Position numbers and translations under genes: made by a program
Source of the DNA: Polaromonas sp. A23
GTDB taxonomy: Bacteria > Pseudomonadota > Gammaproteobacteria > Burkholderiales > Burkholderiaceae_C
Length of the DNA: 64,000 nucleotides
Assembly: GCF_002001015.1 (NCBI RefSeq)
Contig: NZ_MUNO01000017.1
Location: 226,212 to 290,211 of the forward strand
Direction of reading: 5' to 3'
Notes under the pieces: model-generated
What the model was told of the DNA's origin: nothing
Seen by the model: only the letters and a program-made list of their open reading frames with translations
Database searches by the model: none
Shown: positions 51,354-60,658 of the stretch, piece by piece
Layout of the letters: every line of letters starts with the position of its first letter
Position numbering within the stretch: position 1 is the first letter of the stretch

Positions 51354-52355
51354 ATGAATATCCCGGTATCGACATCCCTAGAAGCTTCTTCCTGCCCCGA
51401 TATTCGCCTTTCGGCCGGGGCGGCGCCTGTCGCCTGCGTGGACGTTGGGGGCACCAAGGTTGCAGTCGGCGTGGTAGACCACCGGGGGGTGCAGGGCCGG
51501 CGGGTGGAGCCGACGGCCAAGGAGGGTGCGCCTGATGCCCTGGCGCAGCAGGTGCTGCGCATGATCAATGCAAGCTGCGAGGTTGCGCAGATCCGGTCCG
51601 GGGATATTGCTGCGGTTGGCGTGGCATCCTGCGGCCCGTTTGTGCTGAACCAGGGCTGTGTCGAGCTGGCGACGCCCAATATTTGTGGCGGCCTCGCCGG
51701 CGCTGCGCGCGGATTGCCCAACAACTGGACCACGGCCGTGCTGGAAGCGCCGCTGCGCGCGGCTTTCGCTTCCGTGCGGGTCGAAAACGACGGCATTGCC
51801 GCGCTGGAAGCCGAGCGCCGCTGGGGCGCGCTGCAGGGGCTGGACCACTGCGCCTACGTGACCTGGAGCACGGGCATTGGTGTTGGCCTGTGTGTGGATG
51901 GGCGGGTACTGCGCGGCAAAAACGGCAATGCAGGTCACGCGGGGCATATGTTCGTCAGCGACAACAACGACGCCTTGTGCGGCTGCGGCAACGTCGGCGA
52001 TGTCGAGGCGCTGGTGGCCGGCAATGCCATGCCGCGGCGGTTTTCAAAACTCGGCTACACCGATGCTGCTTCCATTTTGATAGCTGCTCGTTCAGGAGAT
52101 ACGGGGGCTACGGCCATTATTGATGATGCATGCCGGGTGCTGGGTCGGGCTTTGTACAACCTGGTGGTGACACTGGACCTGCAGCGCATCAGCTTGGGCG
52201 GCAGTGTGTTCTGGCATCACCGCGACTACCTGCTGCCGCGCCTGCAGGCCCAGATCAGCGGCAAGCTGCCGGCGCTGACCGGAACGTTTGCGCTGGTCCC
52301 GGCCGGCCTGCGGGAACAGGTCGGCGACTACGCGGCGCTGGCGCTGGTGGTCTGA
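51354..52355 (+). CDS. ROK-family sugar kinase-like protein
   Basis: 333-residue ASKHA protein: phosphate loop CVDVGGTKVAVGVVD, VENDGIAALEAERRWG (catalytic Asp), WSTGIGVGLCVDG and GNAGHAGHMFV. The ROK zinc motif CxCGxxGCxE reads CGCGNVGDVE, so the third Cys is Asp and zinc binding may be altered. About residue 240 a short insertion (DAASILIAARSGDTG) is encoded over a 17-nt palindrome copy. Sugar specificity unknown. Confidence 0.85.
   Translation: MNIPVSTSLEASSCPDIRLSAGAAPVACVDVGGTKVAVGVVDHRGVQGRRVEPTAKEGAPDALAQQVLRMINASCEVAQIRSGDIAAVGVASCGPFVLNQGCVELATPNICGGLAGAARGLPNNWTTAVLEAPLRAAFASVRVENDGIAALEAERRWGALQGLDHCAYVTWSTGIGVGLCVDGRVLRGKNGNAGHAGHMFVSDNNDALCGCGNVGDVEALVAGNAMPRRFSKLGYTDAASILIAARSGDTGATAIIDDACRVLGRALYNLVVTLDLQRISLGGSVFWHHRDYLLPRLQAQISGKLPALTGTFALVPAGLREQVGDYAALALVV
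52068..52084. repeat. 17-nt palindrome copy (in the ROK gene)
   Basis: GCTTCCATTTTGATAGC; encodes ASILIA-like residues in a loop insertion. Confidence 0.6.
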
Positions 52356-52368
52356 CCCCGTTCGGCCT

Positions 52369-52770
52369 TCAGGGCAGCAGCGTCCATTCGTGGCTGCATT
52401 TGCGGCACTTCACCCGCACGCCGTCATGGCGAGCATCGTCTTCCACCACGTTGAGCAGCCCGTACGCTGTACAGACGGGGCAGTTGGCCTGTTCGGCCAG
52501 GGCTTCTGCATGGGACAGCAGATACAGGTAGCGGCGCAACGCCCACAGCCCCACAGCGCCGCTGATCATGAAAAGAAGGGTGTTCAGCAGTTTTTCGCCG
52601 AGCGTGCCGCCCTGAAAAAGCTCCAGGGTGGCCATCAGCGCAATCGTGCTCAGCAGCGCCAGCAGCATGTGGGCGTGGCTGGACAGCAGCTCATGCTCAT
52701 ACCACTTGCGAAAGCCGACTTTGCGGATGCCGTCAGCCAGCGAGCGGTTGAGGTAGTTGTGGGTGGCCAT
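52369..52770 (-). CDS. Membrane protein with C-terminal zinc ribbon
   Basis: 133-residue protein: polar N-terminus, two membrane helices (MLLALLSTIALMATLELF; LLNTLLFMISGAVGLWAL), then a cytosolic zinc ribbon (NCPVCTAYGLLNVV ... VKCRKCSHEWTLLP, CxxC-x~20-CxxC). Function unknown. It converges with the ROK gene and lies downstream of otsA. Confidence 0.75.
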   Translation of the reverse strand: MATHNYLNRSLADGIRKVGFRKWYEHELLSSHAHMLLALLSTIALMATLELFQGGTLGEKLLNTLLFMISGAVGLWALRRYLYLLSHAEALAEQANCPVCTAYGLLNVVEDDARHDGVRVKCRKCSHEWTLLP

Positions 52771-52841
52771 GTCGGTCCAGTAGGTACCGAATGGTTACAC
52801 AATGCTGCTTTTTCCGCCAGCCGGGGGCCAGACGGGAAGTT

Positions 52842-54224
52842 TCAGTCAGGCTCTATCTGCGACAGGGTGTCCAGGAAGCTCTTGCGCCACCAGTGCACGT
52901 CCTGGGCGCGTATCCGCTCAAGCAGTTTCTGGTGGCGACGCTGGCGCTCGTGCAGCGGCATTTGCAGTGCCAGCTGAATACTCTCGGCCGTGCCATCCGT
53001 GTCGTAGGGGTTCACCAGCAGCGCTTCCTTGAGCTGCTCGGCTGCACCGGCAAAGCGAGACAGTACCAATACCCCAGGATCAGCCGGGTCCTGCGCAGCG
53101 ATGAATTCCTTGGCCACCAGGTTCATGCCGTCGCGCAGCGGCGTGACAAGAGCGACCGCAGCCACGCGGTACAGGCCGGGCAGGCGCTTGCGAGCGACGT
53201 TGCGGTGAATGTAGCGCACCGGCATCCAGTCCAGCTCGCCATAGTCGCCGTTGATGGAGCCGCACAGGCTCTCCAGCTCCTGAAGCAGGCCAGAGTAGGT
53301 GTCCAGCGCTTCGCGGCTTGGCGATGCAATTTGAATCAGGGTTGCGCTCTTGAGATTTTCAGGATACTTCTGCAGAAGTTTCCGGAACGCCCGCAGGCGT
53401 TGCGGCAGACCTTTGGAATAGTCCAGCCGCTCCACACCCAGCAGAAGACGGCGCCGGGAATATTCGCCCTTCATCCTCTCCAGCATCTCGCGCGCTTCCT
53501 TGCCGTGCGTCAACGCCGCGAACTCATCCACGTCGATACCGATGGGAAAGGCCTGGGCATGCACTGTGCGGCCAAAGGCGCGGAACTGGTGCTTGCTCAT
53601 GGCCTCAGCGCCGGCCTCCTGGCCGACATACCGCGAGAAATGCTCCACATCAGACTCACTCTGGAAGCCCACCAAGTCGTACGCGAACAGCGACCGGATC
53701 AGCCATTCATGCTGCGGGATGGCGGCCAGGATGAGCGGTGGCGGCAAGGGAATGTGCAGGAAGAAACCAATGCGGTTCCTGCAGCCCATGGCGCGCAGCT
53801 CGGCGGCCATGGGAATCAGGTGGTAGTCGTGGACCCAGATGATGTCGTCGGGCTTGACAAGCGGCATCAGCTTGCGCGCCATCATCTGGTTGACACGCCT
53901 ATAGCCGCCAATAAAGCCAGCGTCAAAGTCGGCCAGGTCCAGCCGGTAATGAAACACCGGCCAGAGCACGCCGTTGCTGTAACCTAGGTAATAGCTGTCG
54001 TGGTCTTCGCGGCACAGGTCCACCGTGCTCAGCGTCACATTGCCCGCCTGTTGGGTGTGGACCTCGCCTTCACCCGGCGTGCCTCCCTCGACAATCGTGC
54101 CGCTCCAGCCGAACCACACACCGCCGTTGGCCGACAAGGCATCACCCAGCGCAACGGCCAGGCCGCCCGCAGCAGTCTTGCGCGGATCCGCAACGCGATT
54201 CGATATGACGACCAAGCGACTCAT
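52842..54224 (-). CDS. otsA: Trehalose-6-phosphate synthase
   Basis: GT20 glycosyltransferase making trehalose-6-phosphate from UDP-glucose and glucose-6-phosphate. 460 aa; [26 protein letters not shown] (read in segments), [38 protein letters not shown] and [12 protein letters not shown] are diagnostic. Third gene of otsB-GH15-otsA; a 140-bp gap holding a GC-rich element separates it from the GH15 gene. Confidence 0.96.
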   Translation of the reverse strand: MSRLVVISNRVADPRKTAAGGLAVALGDALSANGGVWFGWSGTIVEGGTPGEGEVHTQQAGNVTLSTVDLCREDHDSYYLGYSNGVLWPVFHYRLDLADFDAGFIGGYRRVNQMMARKLMPLVKPDDIIWVHDYHLIPMAAELRAMGCRNRIGFFLHIPLPPPLILAAIPQHEWLIRSLFAYDLVGFQSESDVEHFSRYVGQEAGAEAMSKHQFRAFGRTVHAQAFPIGIDVDEFAALTHGKEAREMLERMKGEYSRRRLLLGVERLDYSKGLPQRLRAFRKLLQKYPENLKSATLIQIASPSREALDTYSGLLQELESLCGSINGDYGELDWMPVRYIHRNVARKRLPGLYRVAAVALVTPLRDGMNLVAKEFIAAQDPADPGVLVLSRFAGAAEQLKEALLVNPYDTDGTAESIQLALQMPLHERQRRHQKLLERIRAQDVHWWRKSFLDTLSQIEPD

Positions 54225-54260
54225 GAGGCACTACCCGCGCTGCGATGTTTGACTGTGGCC

Positions 54261-54352
54261 AGCAGGGGCCGCGGAACCGGCTTTGCCGGGCCGCAGGCGC
54301 CGCCCCCTGGAAGGGGGGGAGGGGCTACACGCAGTGAGCCTCCGACGGGGGT
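54261..54352 (-). repeat. GC-rich dispersed element, copy 4 (short form)
   Basis: Starts AGCAGGGGCCGCGGAACCGG, has CGCCCCCTGGAAGGGGGG in place of the long middle block and ends CACGCAGTGAGCCTCCGACG then GGGGT. It ends 11 nt before the stop of the GH15 gene and lies 37 nt before the otsA ATG, inside the trehalose operon. Confidence 0.75.
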
Positions 54353-54363
54353 AAACCAATCCT

Positions 54364-56202
54364 TCATACCTGACTGTCCCAAGGTGCGGAGAGGCGCACG
54401 GCAGCGTTGATGATGCCGACCATCGAATAGGTCTGCGGAAAGTTGCCCCACATCTCGCCGGTCACCGGGTGGGTGTCTTCCGACAGCAGGCCCACATGGT
54501 TGCGGGCGGCCAGCATGGTTTCAAAAATTTCGCGCGCCTGGTCTTTGCGGCCTATGCGTGCGAGCGCGTCAATGCGCCAGAAGGTGCAGATGTTGAAGGC
54601 GGTTTCGGGTTTGCCGAAGTCGTCCGGTGCCTCGTAGCGTCGCATGTAGGGCCCGTCGCACAGGTGCTTTTCCAGTGCGTCCACCGTCGCAACAAAGCGC
54701 GGGTCTTTCGGGTCGATGAAGCCGACCTCGATCATCAGGAGCACGCTGGCATCCAGGTCCCGGCCGCCGAAACTCTCGGCAAAGGCCTGGCGTTCCTCGC
54801 TCCATGATTCGCGAAGGATGCGCTCTCGCATGATGTTCGCGTGGCCGTGCCAGTAGATCGCGCGGTCTGGCTGCTTCAGGGTCACTGCGATCTTGCCGAG
54901 GCGGTCGCAAGCGGCCCAGCACATCAGCGCCGAGGAGGTGTGTATCCGGGCGCGCGTGCGCAGCTCCCACATGCCCGCATCGGGCTTGTCATAGTTGCGG
55001 ACGGCCTGTTCGCCCACGGCCTCCAGGCGCGCAAACTCGGCCTCGCCGGCACGGTGGAGCAGGCGGTGGTCGTGAAACGACTGCGCAGCGCCCAGCACCA
55101 CGTTGCCATAAACATCGTGCTGGAAATGCTCCTGGGCCTGGTTGCCCACACGTACCGGCCCCATGTTGCGGTAGCCGCCCAGGTGTTCGTAACAGGCCTC
55201 GGGCAGTTCGCGTTCCAGGCCGATGCCGTACAGCGGCTGAATGTGGCCCCCGCCGGCCTGCACCACGACGTTGCTGAGCCACCGCAGGTAGTCTTCCATG
55301 GTGCCGACTTCGGACAGGCTGTTGAGCGCCCGCACCACAAAAAAAGCGTCGCGCAGCCAGCAAAAGCGGTAGTCCCAGTTGCGTCCGCTGTTGGGCGCCT
55401 CGGGGATGCTGGTGGTCATGGCCGCGACGATCGCGCCGGTGTCTTCAAACAGCGAAAGCTTGAGCGTGATGGCCGCGCGTATCACGGCCTCCTGCCATTC
55501 CAGCGGAATATGCAGTCGCTGGCTCCATTTGTACCAGTAGGACAGGGTTTCTTCCTCGAACAGTCGCGCGGTATCGGCAATGCCGTCGGCCAGCGATTCG
55601 TCGGCGCCCAGCAGGAAGTTGTGCTCGCGTGTCAGCACGAAGGGCTGGCGGGACTGCAGGTGCGACAGGGGTGCGTCGGTGTTGAGCCGCAAGGTCAGTG
55701 CGTCGCCCACGTAACGCAGGTGGTTGCTGCCCTGGGTGACGACCGGCTTGCTGCGACCCCAGTCGTAACGGATGTCCAGCGACACGCGGATGCGCGGTGC
55801 GCCCTGGATGGGCTTCACGCGGCGCACGATGGTCATGGGACGGAAAAAACGAGACCGGCGGTAAAAGCGCGGCGCAAAGTCGGTGATTTCTATGCCTTGA
55901 CCGCTGTGGTCGAACAAGCGGGTGCGCAGCACCGCGGTGTTCGCCTCGTACGATTGCGTGGCATGGGAAAAATTTTCAATCTCGATCGCAAAGGCACTGC
56001 CTTTGTCGCCGGGGTCCAGCAACGCATTGAAGACAGGGTCGCCGTCGAAGCGCGGCAGACAGCACCAGACAATGCGCGCCTGCGCGTCCACCAGCGCGCT
56101 GAAAGAGCAGTTGCCGATCACGCCGACCGATAACGAAGGCGGCGCGGGCGGCATGAAGGCGGCTGCCGCTGCAGATGAAGGGGAGGTGGTCGTAGCGCTC
56201 AT
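54364..56202 (-). CDS. GH15-family glycoside hydrolase (glucoamylase/trehalase-like)
   Basis: 612-residue cytoplasmic GH15 enzyme. N-terminal beta-sandwich (LSVGVIGNCSFSALVDAQARIVWCCLPRFDGDPVF, in segments), then the (alpha/alpha)6 barrel with TSIPEAPNSGRNWDYRFCWLRDAFF and ARIGRKDQAREIFETML plus GLLSEDTHPVTGEMWGNFPQTYSM, carrying the general acid/base Glu residues. Lying between otsB and otsA, which it overlaps or adjoins, suggests trehalose or maltooligosaccharide turnover. Overlaps otsB by 4 nt. Confidence 0.9.
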   Translation of the reverse strand: MSATTTSPSSAAAAAFMPPAPPSLSVGVIGNCSFSALVDAQARIVWCCLPRFDGDPVFNALLDPGDKGSAFAIEIENFSHATQSYEANTAVLRTRLFDHSGQGIEITDFAPRFYRRSRFFRPMTIVRRVKPIQGAPRIRVSLDIRYDWGRSKPVVTQGSNHLRYVGDALTLRLNTDAPLSHLQSRQPFVLTREHNFLLGADESLADGIADTARLFEEETLSYWYKWSQRLHIPLEWQEAVIRAAITLKLSLFEDTGAIVAAMTTSIPEAPNSGRNWDYRFCWLRDAFFVVRALNSLSEVGTMEDYLRWLSNVVVQAGGGHIQPLYGIGLERELPEACYEHLGGYRNMGPVRVGNQAQEHFQHDVYGNVVLGAAQSFHDHRLLHRAGEAEFARLEAVGEQAVRNYDKPDAGMWELRTRARIHTSSALMCWAACDRLGKIAVTLKQPDRAIYWHGHANIMRERILRESWSEERQAFAESFGGRDLDASVLLMIEVGFIDPKDPRFVATVDALEKHLCDGPYMRRYEAPDDFGKPETAFNICTFWRIDALARIGRKDQAREIFETMLAARNHVGLLSEDTHPVTGEMWGNFPQTYSMVGIINAAVRLSAPWDSQV

Positions 56203-56996
56203 GCAGGAAGCTTTCTGGGCCCGGGTTGGGGGCTGGCCCGGACGGCTTCTGTTAAAGCCGATTCAAGCCAGGTGCTCAGTTGCTGCACGTCGACGCAGCG
56301 ATGCCGCGCGATTGTTTGTCCGGCGCCGACTTTCACCGCATGGCCGCCCATACGCTGGACCTGGGAGAAACCTGACTCGTCAGTGACGTCGTCACCGGCA
56401 AAGATGGGTGTGCGGCCTGCGAAGGGTGTCTCGGTCATGAAGGCCGCAATGGCGGTTCCTTTACTGACACCTGAGGGTTTGAGGTCAATCACATATTTGC
56501 CCTGTATCAGTTCGAGGCCATTGCTGCGCGCAACAGCCGCGCGCATCACGCTCAGGCAGAGCGCTTCAAGCTCGGGAGCATGGCGGTAATGCAGGCTCAG
56601 GGCCAGGTTTTTTTTCTCGAGTTTCAGCCCGGGGTGGCTGTCCAGCAGGTCTTGGGCGGCCCGCAGCACGTAGCGCATGTCTGCCGATGGTGCACTGATC
56701 AGAAGGCCTTCTGCGTTGCGGCGTTGCGCGCCGTGCTCTACCGCGGAGGGCAGTTGCAGCGGTGCAAGGAAAGCGTCGAGGTCAAGCAGGCGCCGGCCGG
56801 ACACCAGCGCCAGCGCACCGCCCAGATAAACATACAGGCTGGCCAGCGTGCCCGGAAGAGAAGGGGGAATAACAACAGCCTCCGGCTGGGCGGCCAGTTC
56901 GACCAGGGTCCCATCAAAATCCAGGAAAAGGGCACAGTGTTCAGTGATCGAGGGGAGTGTATCGACGACCAGGTTTTTTTGCGTTGTTTGCATCAC
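56199..56996 (-). CDS. otsB: Trehalose-6-phosphate phosphatase
   Basis: HAD-superfamily phosphatase, 265 aa. Motif I CALFLDFDGTLVELA, motif II LVSGRRL, GKYVIDLKPSGVSKGTAIAAFM and motif III PIFAGDDVTDESGF. First gene of the trehalose operon; its TGA overlaps the GH15 start. Trehalose protects against desiccation and osmotic stress. Confidence 0.95.
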   Translation of the reverse strand: MMQTTQKNLVVDTLPSITEHCALFLDFDGTLVELAAQPEAVVIPPSLPGTLASLYVYLGGALALVSGRRLLDLDAFLAPLQLPSAVEHGAQRRNAEGLLISAPSADMRYVLRAAQDLLDSHPGLKLEKKNLALSLHYRHAPELEALCLSVMRAAVARSNGLELIQGKYVIDLKPSGVSKGTAIAAFMTETPFAGRTPIFAGDDVTDESGFSQVQRMGGHAVKVGAGQTIARHRCVDVQQLSTWLESALTEAVRASPQPGPRKLPA

Positions 56997-57087
56997 GCTT
57001 CACCTTAGCAGACTCCTTTTTGCCCGCTTGTAGGTCAGAGGCGCATTTGAAGTCCGGCAGATTGGCTGGACAAGGCGCGAGAACGCG

Positions 57088-58365
57088 TCAGGCTGGTGCG
57101 GCGGGATTCTCAAGCCAGGTCCGCACGGCCTGAGCCCGCGCAGCATGTATTTTTTCCCCGATCTGGGGGCCGGACAGGCCCGCTGCCTGCGCTGCCTGGG
57201 CGACAGTTTCCGTGACCACGGTTTGCGCAGCTGCCAGCACGGAGGCCAGCCGCAGCCTCTGGGGATAGGCCTCATTTTCCAGGCCGAGGCGTCCGCGTGC
57301 ATCACATTCGCAGGCCAGCAGGACTTCGGCAAAACGCGCGGGCTTGCGAAATGCATCGCAGCGCTCGAGCAGGCGCACCAGCGCGGCCGCGCTGAATTCC
57401 GCACTGCGGTGAATATTGCCGTGTTCAAACGCCACCACCGCGGCCAGCTCGCGGCAATCGGTGGGTATGCGCAGGCGCTCGCACACGTTTTTGAGCAGCT
57501 TGGCGCTGCGTTCCTCGTGGCCGATATGTTTGGGCAGCACATTGGCCGGCGTGGTTCCCTTGCCGAGGTCGTGGCCCAGGCAGGCAAAACGTACGGCCAG
57601 GCTGGCTTCCAGTTGTGCCGACATGTCCAGCACCATCATCAGGTGCACACCGGTGTCGACCTCGGGGTGGTATTCCGCGCGCTGCGGCACGCCCCAGAGC
57701 CGGTCTACTTCGGGCAGCAAATGCCGCAGCGCTCCGCATTCGCGCAGCACCTCGAACATGCGGGAGGGCTTGCGCTCCATCAGGCCGCGGGCCAGTTCCT
57801 GCCAGACGCGCTCGGCAACCAGCGCGTCCACCTCGCCTTGCGCCACCATCTCGCGCATCAGCGCCATGGTCTCGGGGGCCACTGTGAAATCGTCAAACCG
57901 TGCGGCAAACCGGGCCAGCCGCAGGATGCGCACCGGGTCTTCCCGAAATGCATCAGTTACGTGGCGCAACACCTTGTTCTGAATATCCCGTTTTCCCCCG
58001 TACGGATCGACCAGGGTGTCGAGGTTCGCTTCAAAAGTGCCACTGGCCCTTGCGGGACGGGAACTTGCAGCTATTGAATTGATAGTGAGATCGCGCCGCG
58101 CCAAGTCTTCTTCCAGCGTGACTTCGGGCGCTGCATACACCTCAAAGCCGCGATAACCGCGCGCCGTGTTGCGTTCGGTACGCGCCAGGGCATATTCCTC
58201 GCGTGTCTGCGGATGCAGGAATACCGGGAAGTCCTTACCTACCGGCAGGTAACCCAGGGCAACCAGTTCTTCAGGCGTGGCGCCGACGACGACCCAGTCG
58301 TGGTCCTGCACAGGCAGGCCCAGCAAGGCATCGCGCACCGCACCGCCGACCATGAAAATTTCCAT
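57088..58365 (-). CDS. cca: CCA tRNA nucleotidyltransferase (multifunctional)
   Basis: Adds or repairs the 3' CCA of tRNA. 425 aa: class II nucleotidyltransferase head MEIFMVGGAVRDALLGLPVQD with the DHD metal pair (QDHDWVVVG), RRDLTINSIA, RILRLARFAARF, then an HD domain (FACLGHDLGKG) with predicted phosphatase/phosphodiesterase activity as in E. coli. About residue 100 the segment SIAASSRPARASGTFE is an insertion over a 17-nt palindrome copy, unusually inside a conserved region. Confidence 0.94.
   Translation of the reverse strand: MEIFMVGGAVRDALLGLPVQDHDWVVVGATPEELVALGYLPVGKDFPVFLHPQTREEYALARTERNTARGYRGFEVYAAPEVTLEEDLARRDLTINSIAASSRPARASGTFEANLDTLVDPYGGKRDIQNKVLRHVTDAFREDPVRILRLARFAARFDDFTVAPETMALMREMVAQGEVDALVAERVWQELARGLMERKPSRMFEVLRECGALRHLLPEVDRLWGVPQRAEYHPEVDTGVHLMMVLDMSAQLEASLAVRFACLGHDLGKGTTPANVLPKHIGHEERSAKLLKNVCERLRIPTDCRELAAVVAFEHGNIHRSAEFSAAALVRLLERCDAFRKPARFAEVLLACECDARGRLGLENEAYPQRLRLASVLAAAQTVVTETVAQAAQAAGLSGPQIGEKIHAARAQAVRTWLENPAAPA
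58070..58086. repeat. 17-nt palindrome copy (in cca)
   Basis: GCTATTGAATTGATAGT; encodes TINSIAAS-like residues right at the conserved DLTINSIA motif. Confidence 0.55.
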
Positions 58366-58409
58366 GGGGGCAGTTTAGCGGCTCGGGTGAGGCGAGCCCG
58401 ACGCGCGAC

Positions 58410-58715
58410 TCAGGAAAAGACCGGGCGGAAAAAGCTGCGTTCGTAGCTGACAATGCACCGAGTTTCTTCGGCATACCTGAATGCGGCCTGGCATTCGGGG
58501 TCGTCAAAAGACCGCTGGCGGTAAGTTTCGTAGGAGGCCAGGCTGTCAAAGGTGAACAGGGCCAGGGCGATATTGCTGGCGCCTTCACTGGGCATGAAAT
58601 AGCCGTGGTGTTTGCCGCCGAATTTCTCCACCAGCGGAATCCACAGCTTGCCGTAATGCTCGAACTCCTTGAGCTTGGTGGTGTCGAGAACGTAACGCAG
58701 GTAAATCGTAACCAT
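58410..58715 (-). CDS. NIPSNAP-family protein
   Basis: 101-residue ferredoxin-like-fold protein: MVTIYLRYVLDTTKLKEFEHYGKLW (in segments), GYFMPSEGASNIALALFTFDSLASYETYR and a short C-terminus. NIPSNAP/Dabb-like proteins often bind small hydrophobic ligands. ATG 58715 matches the family N-terminus; ATG 58730 is possible. It lies 17 nt after the GST gene. Confidence 0.8.
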   Translation of the reverse strand: MVTIYLRYVLDTTKLKEFEHYGKLWIPLVEKFGGKHHGYFMPSEGASNIALALFTFDSLASYETYRQRSFDDPECQAAFRYAEETRCIVSYERSFFRPVFS

Positions 58716-58732
58716 GGTGCTTCTGGCCATGA

Positions 58733-59416
58733 TCAGCGCGACAGCCTGTAGGGTTCCTCGAATTCCCTGAAGTCTTTTTCCTGAAGGGCATCGTCCACCC
58801 AGGCCTTGATGCCTGGCAGTGCGCTCAGTCGCTCGACATAGGCGCTGATCTCTGCCGGCACGGGCAGGGCGTACCTGCTTAGCCGCATCGCGACCGGTGC
58901 GAAGTAGGCGTCGGCAATGGTGAAGTTGCCGAAAAGCAGGGGGCCCTTGTGGGCTGCCAGCAGCTCACTCCACATGGCAACAATGCGCGCAACGTCGGCG
59001 CGTACCGCGGGTTTGTCACGCCAGATCAGGCGGCCGGTGGCGCTGAGCTCAGCCTCGATGTTCATCGGGCAGGCGCCGCGCAGCGCGGTAAAGCCGCTAT
59101 GCATTTCGGCGCAGATGCTGCGGGCACGGGCGCGCGCCTTCACGTCGGCAGGCCACAACTGTTTGTCCGGAAACTTCTCGGCCACGTATTCGGCAATCGC
59201 CAGCGTGTCCCAGATGGCCAGGTCACCGTCCAGCAAGACGGGCACCTTGCCGACTGGCGTCACGCTATTGATCTCCTGCTTGAAAGTGGAGGTAGCGTCG
59301 AAGGAGTCAAAACGGACCTTGACCTCTTCGAATGCAATCCCGGCCTGCTTGAGCAGCACCCAGGGGCGCATGGACCAGGAGGAGTAATTCTTGTTGCCGA
59401 TATAAAGTTTGAGCAT
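58733..59416 (-). CDS. Glutathione S-transferase family protein
   Basis: 227-residue GST: thioredoxin-like N-terminal half (LKLYIGNKNYSSWSMRPWVLL, the catalytic Ser/Tyr region; VTPVGKVPVLLDGDLAIWDTLAIAEYV with the cis-Pro and glutathione contacts) and a helical C-terminal half (FGNFTIADAYFAPVAMRL). Substrate unknown. Same strand as the NIPSNAP gene. Confidence 0.9.
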   Translation of the reverse strand: MLKLYIGNKNYSSWSMRPWVLLKQAGIAFEEVKVRFDSFDATSTFKQEINSVTPVGKVPVLLDGDLAIWDTLAIAEYVAEKFPDKQLWPADVKARARARSICAEMHSGFTALRGACPMNIEAELSATGRLIWRDKPAVRADVARIVAMWSELLAAHKGPLLFGNFTIADAYFAPVAMRLSRYALPVPAEISAYVERLSALPGIKAWVDDALQEKDFREFEEPYRLSR

Positions 59417-59530
59417 GGATTCCCCGGAGAAAAAAGACCGGCCATCCTAACGCGCGGCAGGCCAGGCATTGATGCCAAAAAAGCGCGTTATTGATGCGCT
59501 GCCCGAGCGCATCAGGGCGTTAAAGCGGCG

Positions 59531-60526
59531 TCAAGAGCGTCCGGCGCTCTTCCGCTTGAGCGTCAGGTTGCTGCGCAAACCCCAGCCTCCGCTGCCCGGA
59601 CCAAGGTAGGCCGGTGCCACGGCTTCCAGTGCCGCGGGTGTGATGCCCATGGCTTGCAGGCCCGGCAGGTTGCCGCTGGCAATATTAGGTTGGGTCATGG
59701 AGGCCAGGTTGTCGCGGCTCATCAGGGGTTCACCCGGCGCAAACTCCATCAGCCGGGCCTGCAGGCGGCCGAGGGCAGCAGGCAAGGCAATCACGGGCCT
59801 GCCGCGACCCTGGTTGATGCCGCTCAGGCGTCCCGCCATTTCGACGAGTTGCCGGAGTGTGAAAATGCCCGGCCCGCAGGCATCGAAGGTCTGGTCCGCA
59901 GTGGCATGGAGATGCTCATCCTTCAGGCAATGCACGATGGCGCTTGCCACGTCCTCCACCCACACCGGCTGGAACAGCGCGTGGCTTGCCGCCAGTGGAA
60001 CCACAGGAAAAATTTTCTGGAGGTGGGCAAAGACATTGAGGAATTTGTCGTCGGCGCCGAACATGACGCTTGGCCTGAGCACAGTCAGGTCCAGTGCTGC
60101 GTGATGCAGCGCCACCTCGCCATGGCCTTTGCTGCGCAGATACATCGATGGCGCGATATCCGGGTTTCGCATGTCGGCGCCCAGCGCGCTGACATGCACC
60201 ACGCGCCGCACACCGGTTGCGGCACAGGCACGCGCGAGCTTCTGCGGCAACTCTACGTGCACCTTGTCAAAAGCAGTTTTTGTGCCGTGCAGGATGGCGA
60301 TCAGGTTGACCACTGCGTCATGGCCAGCCACGAGCCGCGTGAGTACGGCTTCATCGTGCACGTTGGCCTCAAACACGTCGAGTGAGGGCAGCATTTGAAT
60401 GTTCCGGGCATTCGATTCCTGCCGTGTTGGAACCGTCACGCGCCACTGAAGCTGGGTGAGTTTTTCACATACATGGCGGCCCACGAAGCCGGTGCCGCCC
60501 AGAACAAGTATTTTTTTCATAGACAT
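59531..60526 (-). CDS. NAD(P)-binding epimerase-like protein of the complex I NDUFA9 family
   Basis: 331-residue Rossmann protein: KKILVLGGTGFVGRHVCEKL, VVNLIAILHG, VVHVSALGAD, the YLRSKGHGE segment replacing YxxxK, and LTVLRPSVMFGADDKFLN. Atypical SDR class related to NDUFA9 and UbiJ-type accessory proteins; role in quinone or complex I biology is inferred from homology only. ATG 60520 (MKKIL) is an alternative start. Confidence 0.85.
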   Translation of the reverse strand: MSMKKILVLGGTGFVGRHVCEKLTQLQWRVTVPTRQESNARNIQMLPSLDVFEANVHDEAVLTRLVAGHDAVVNLIAILHGTKTAFDKVHVELPQKLARACAATGVRRVVHVSALGADMRNPDIAPSMYLRSKGHGEVALHHAALDLTVLRPSVMFGADDKFLNVFAHLQKIFPVVPLAASHALFQPVWVEDVASAIVHCLKDEHLHATADQTFDACGPGIFTLRQLVEMAGRLSGINQGRGRPVIALPAALGRLQARLMEFAPGEPLMSRDNLASMTQPNIASGNLPGLQAMGITPAALEAVAPAYLGPGSGGWGLRSNLTLKRKSAGRS

Positions 60527-60658
60527 AAGCCTGATTAGACCTCTTCACCGGGGTGCTTGCAAAACATGTTTTAAAACGCTGCCATGTAGGTTCCCGCCTG
60601 AATGAAGCCCGGCTATTGACCTACACTTTTTCCCCAGAGGCCTCAGGATAATCTGGAG

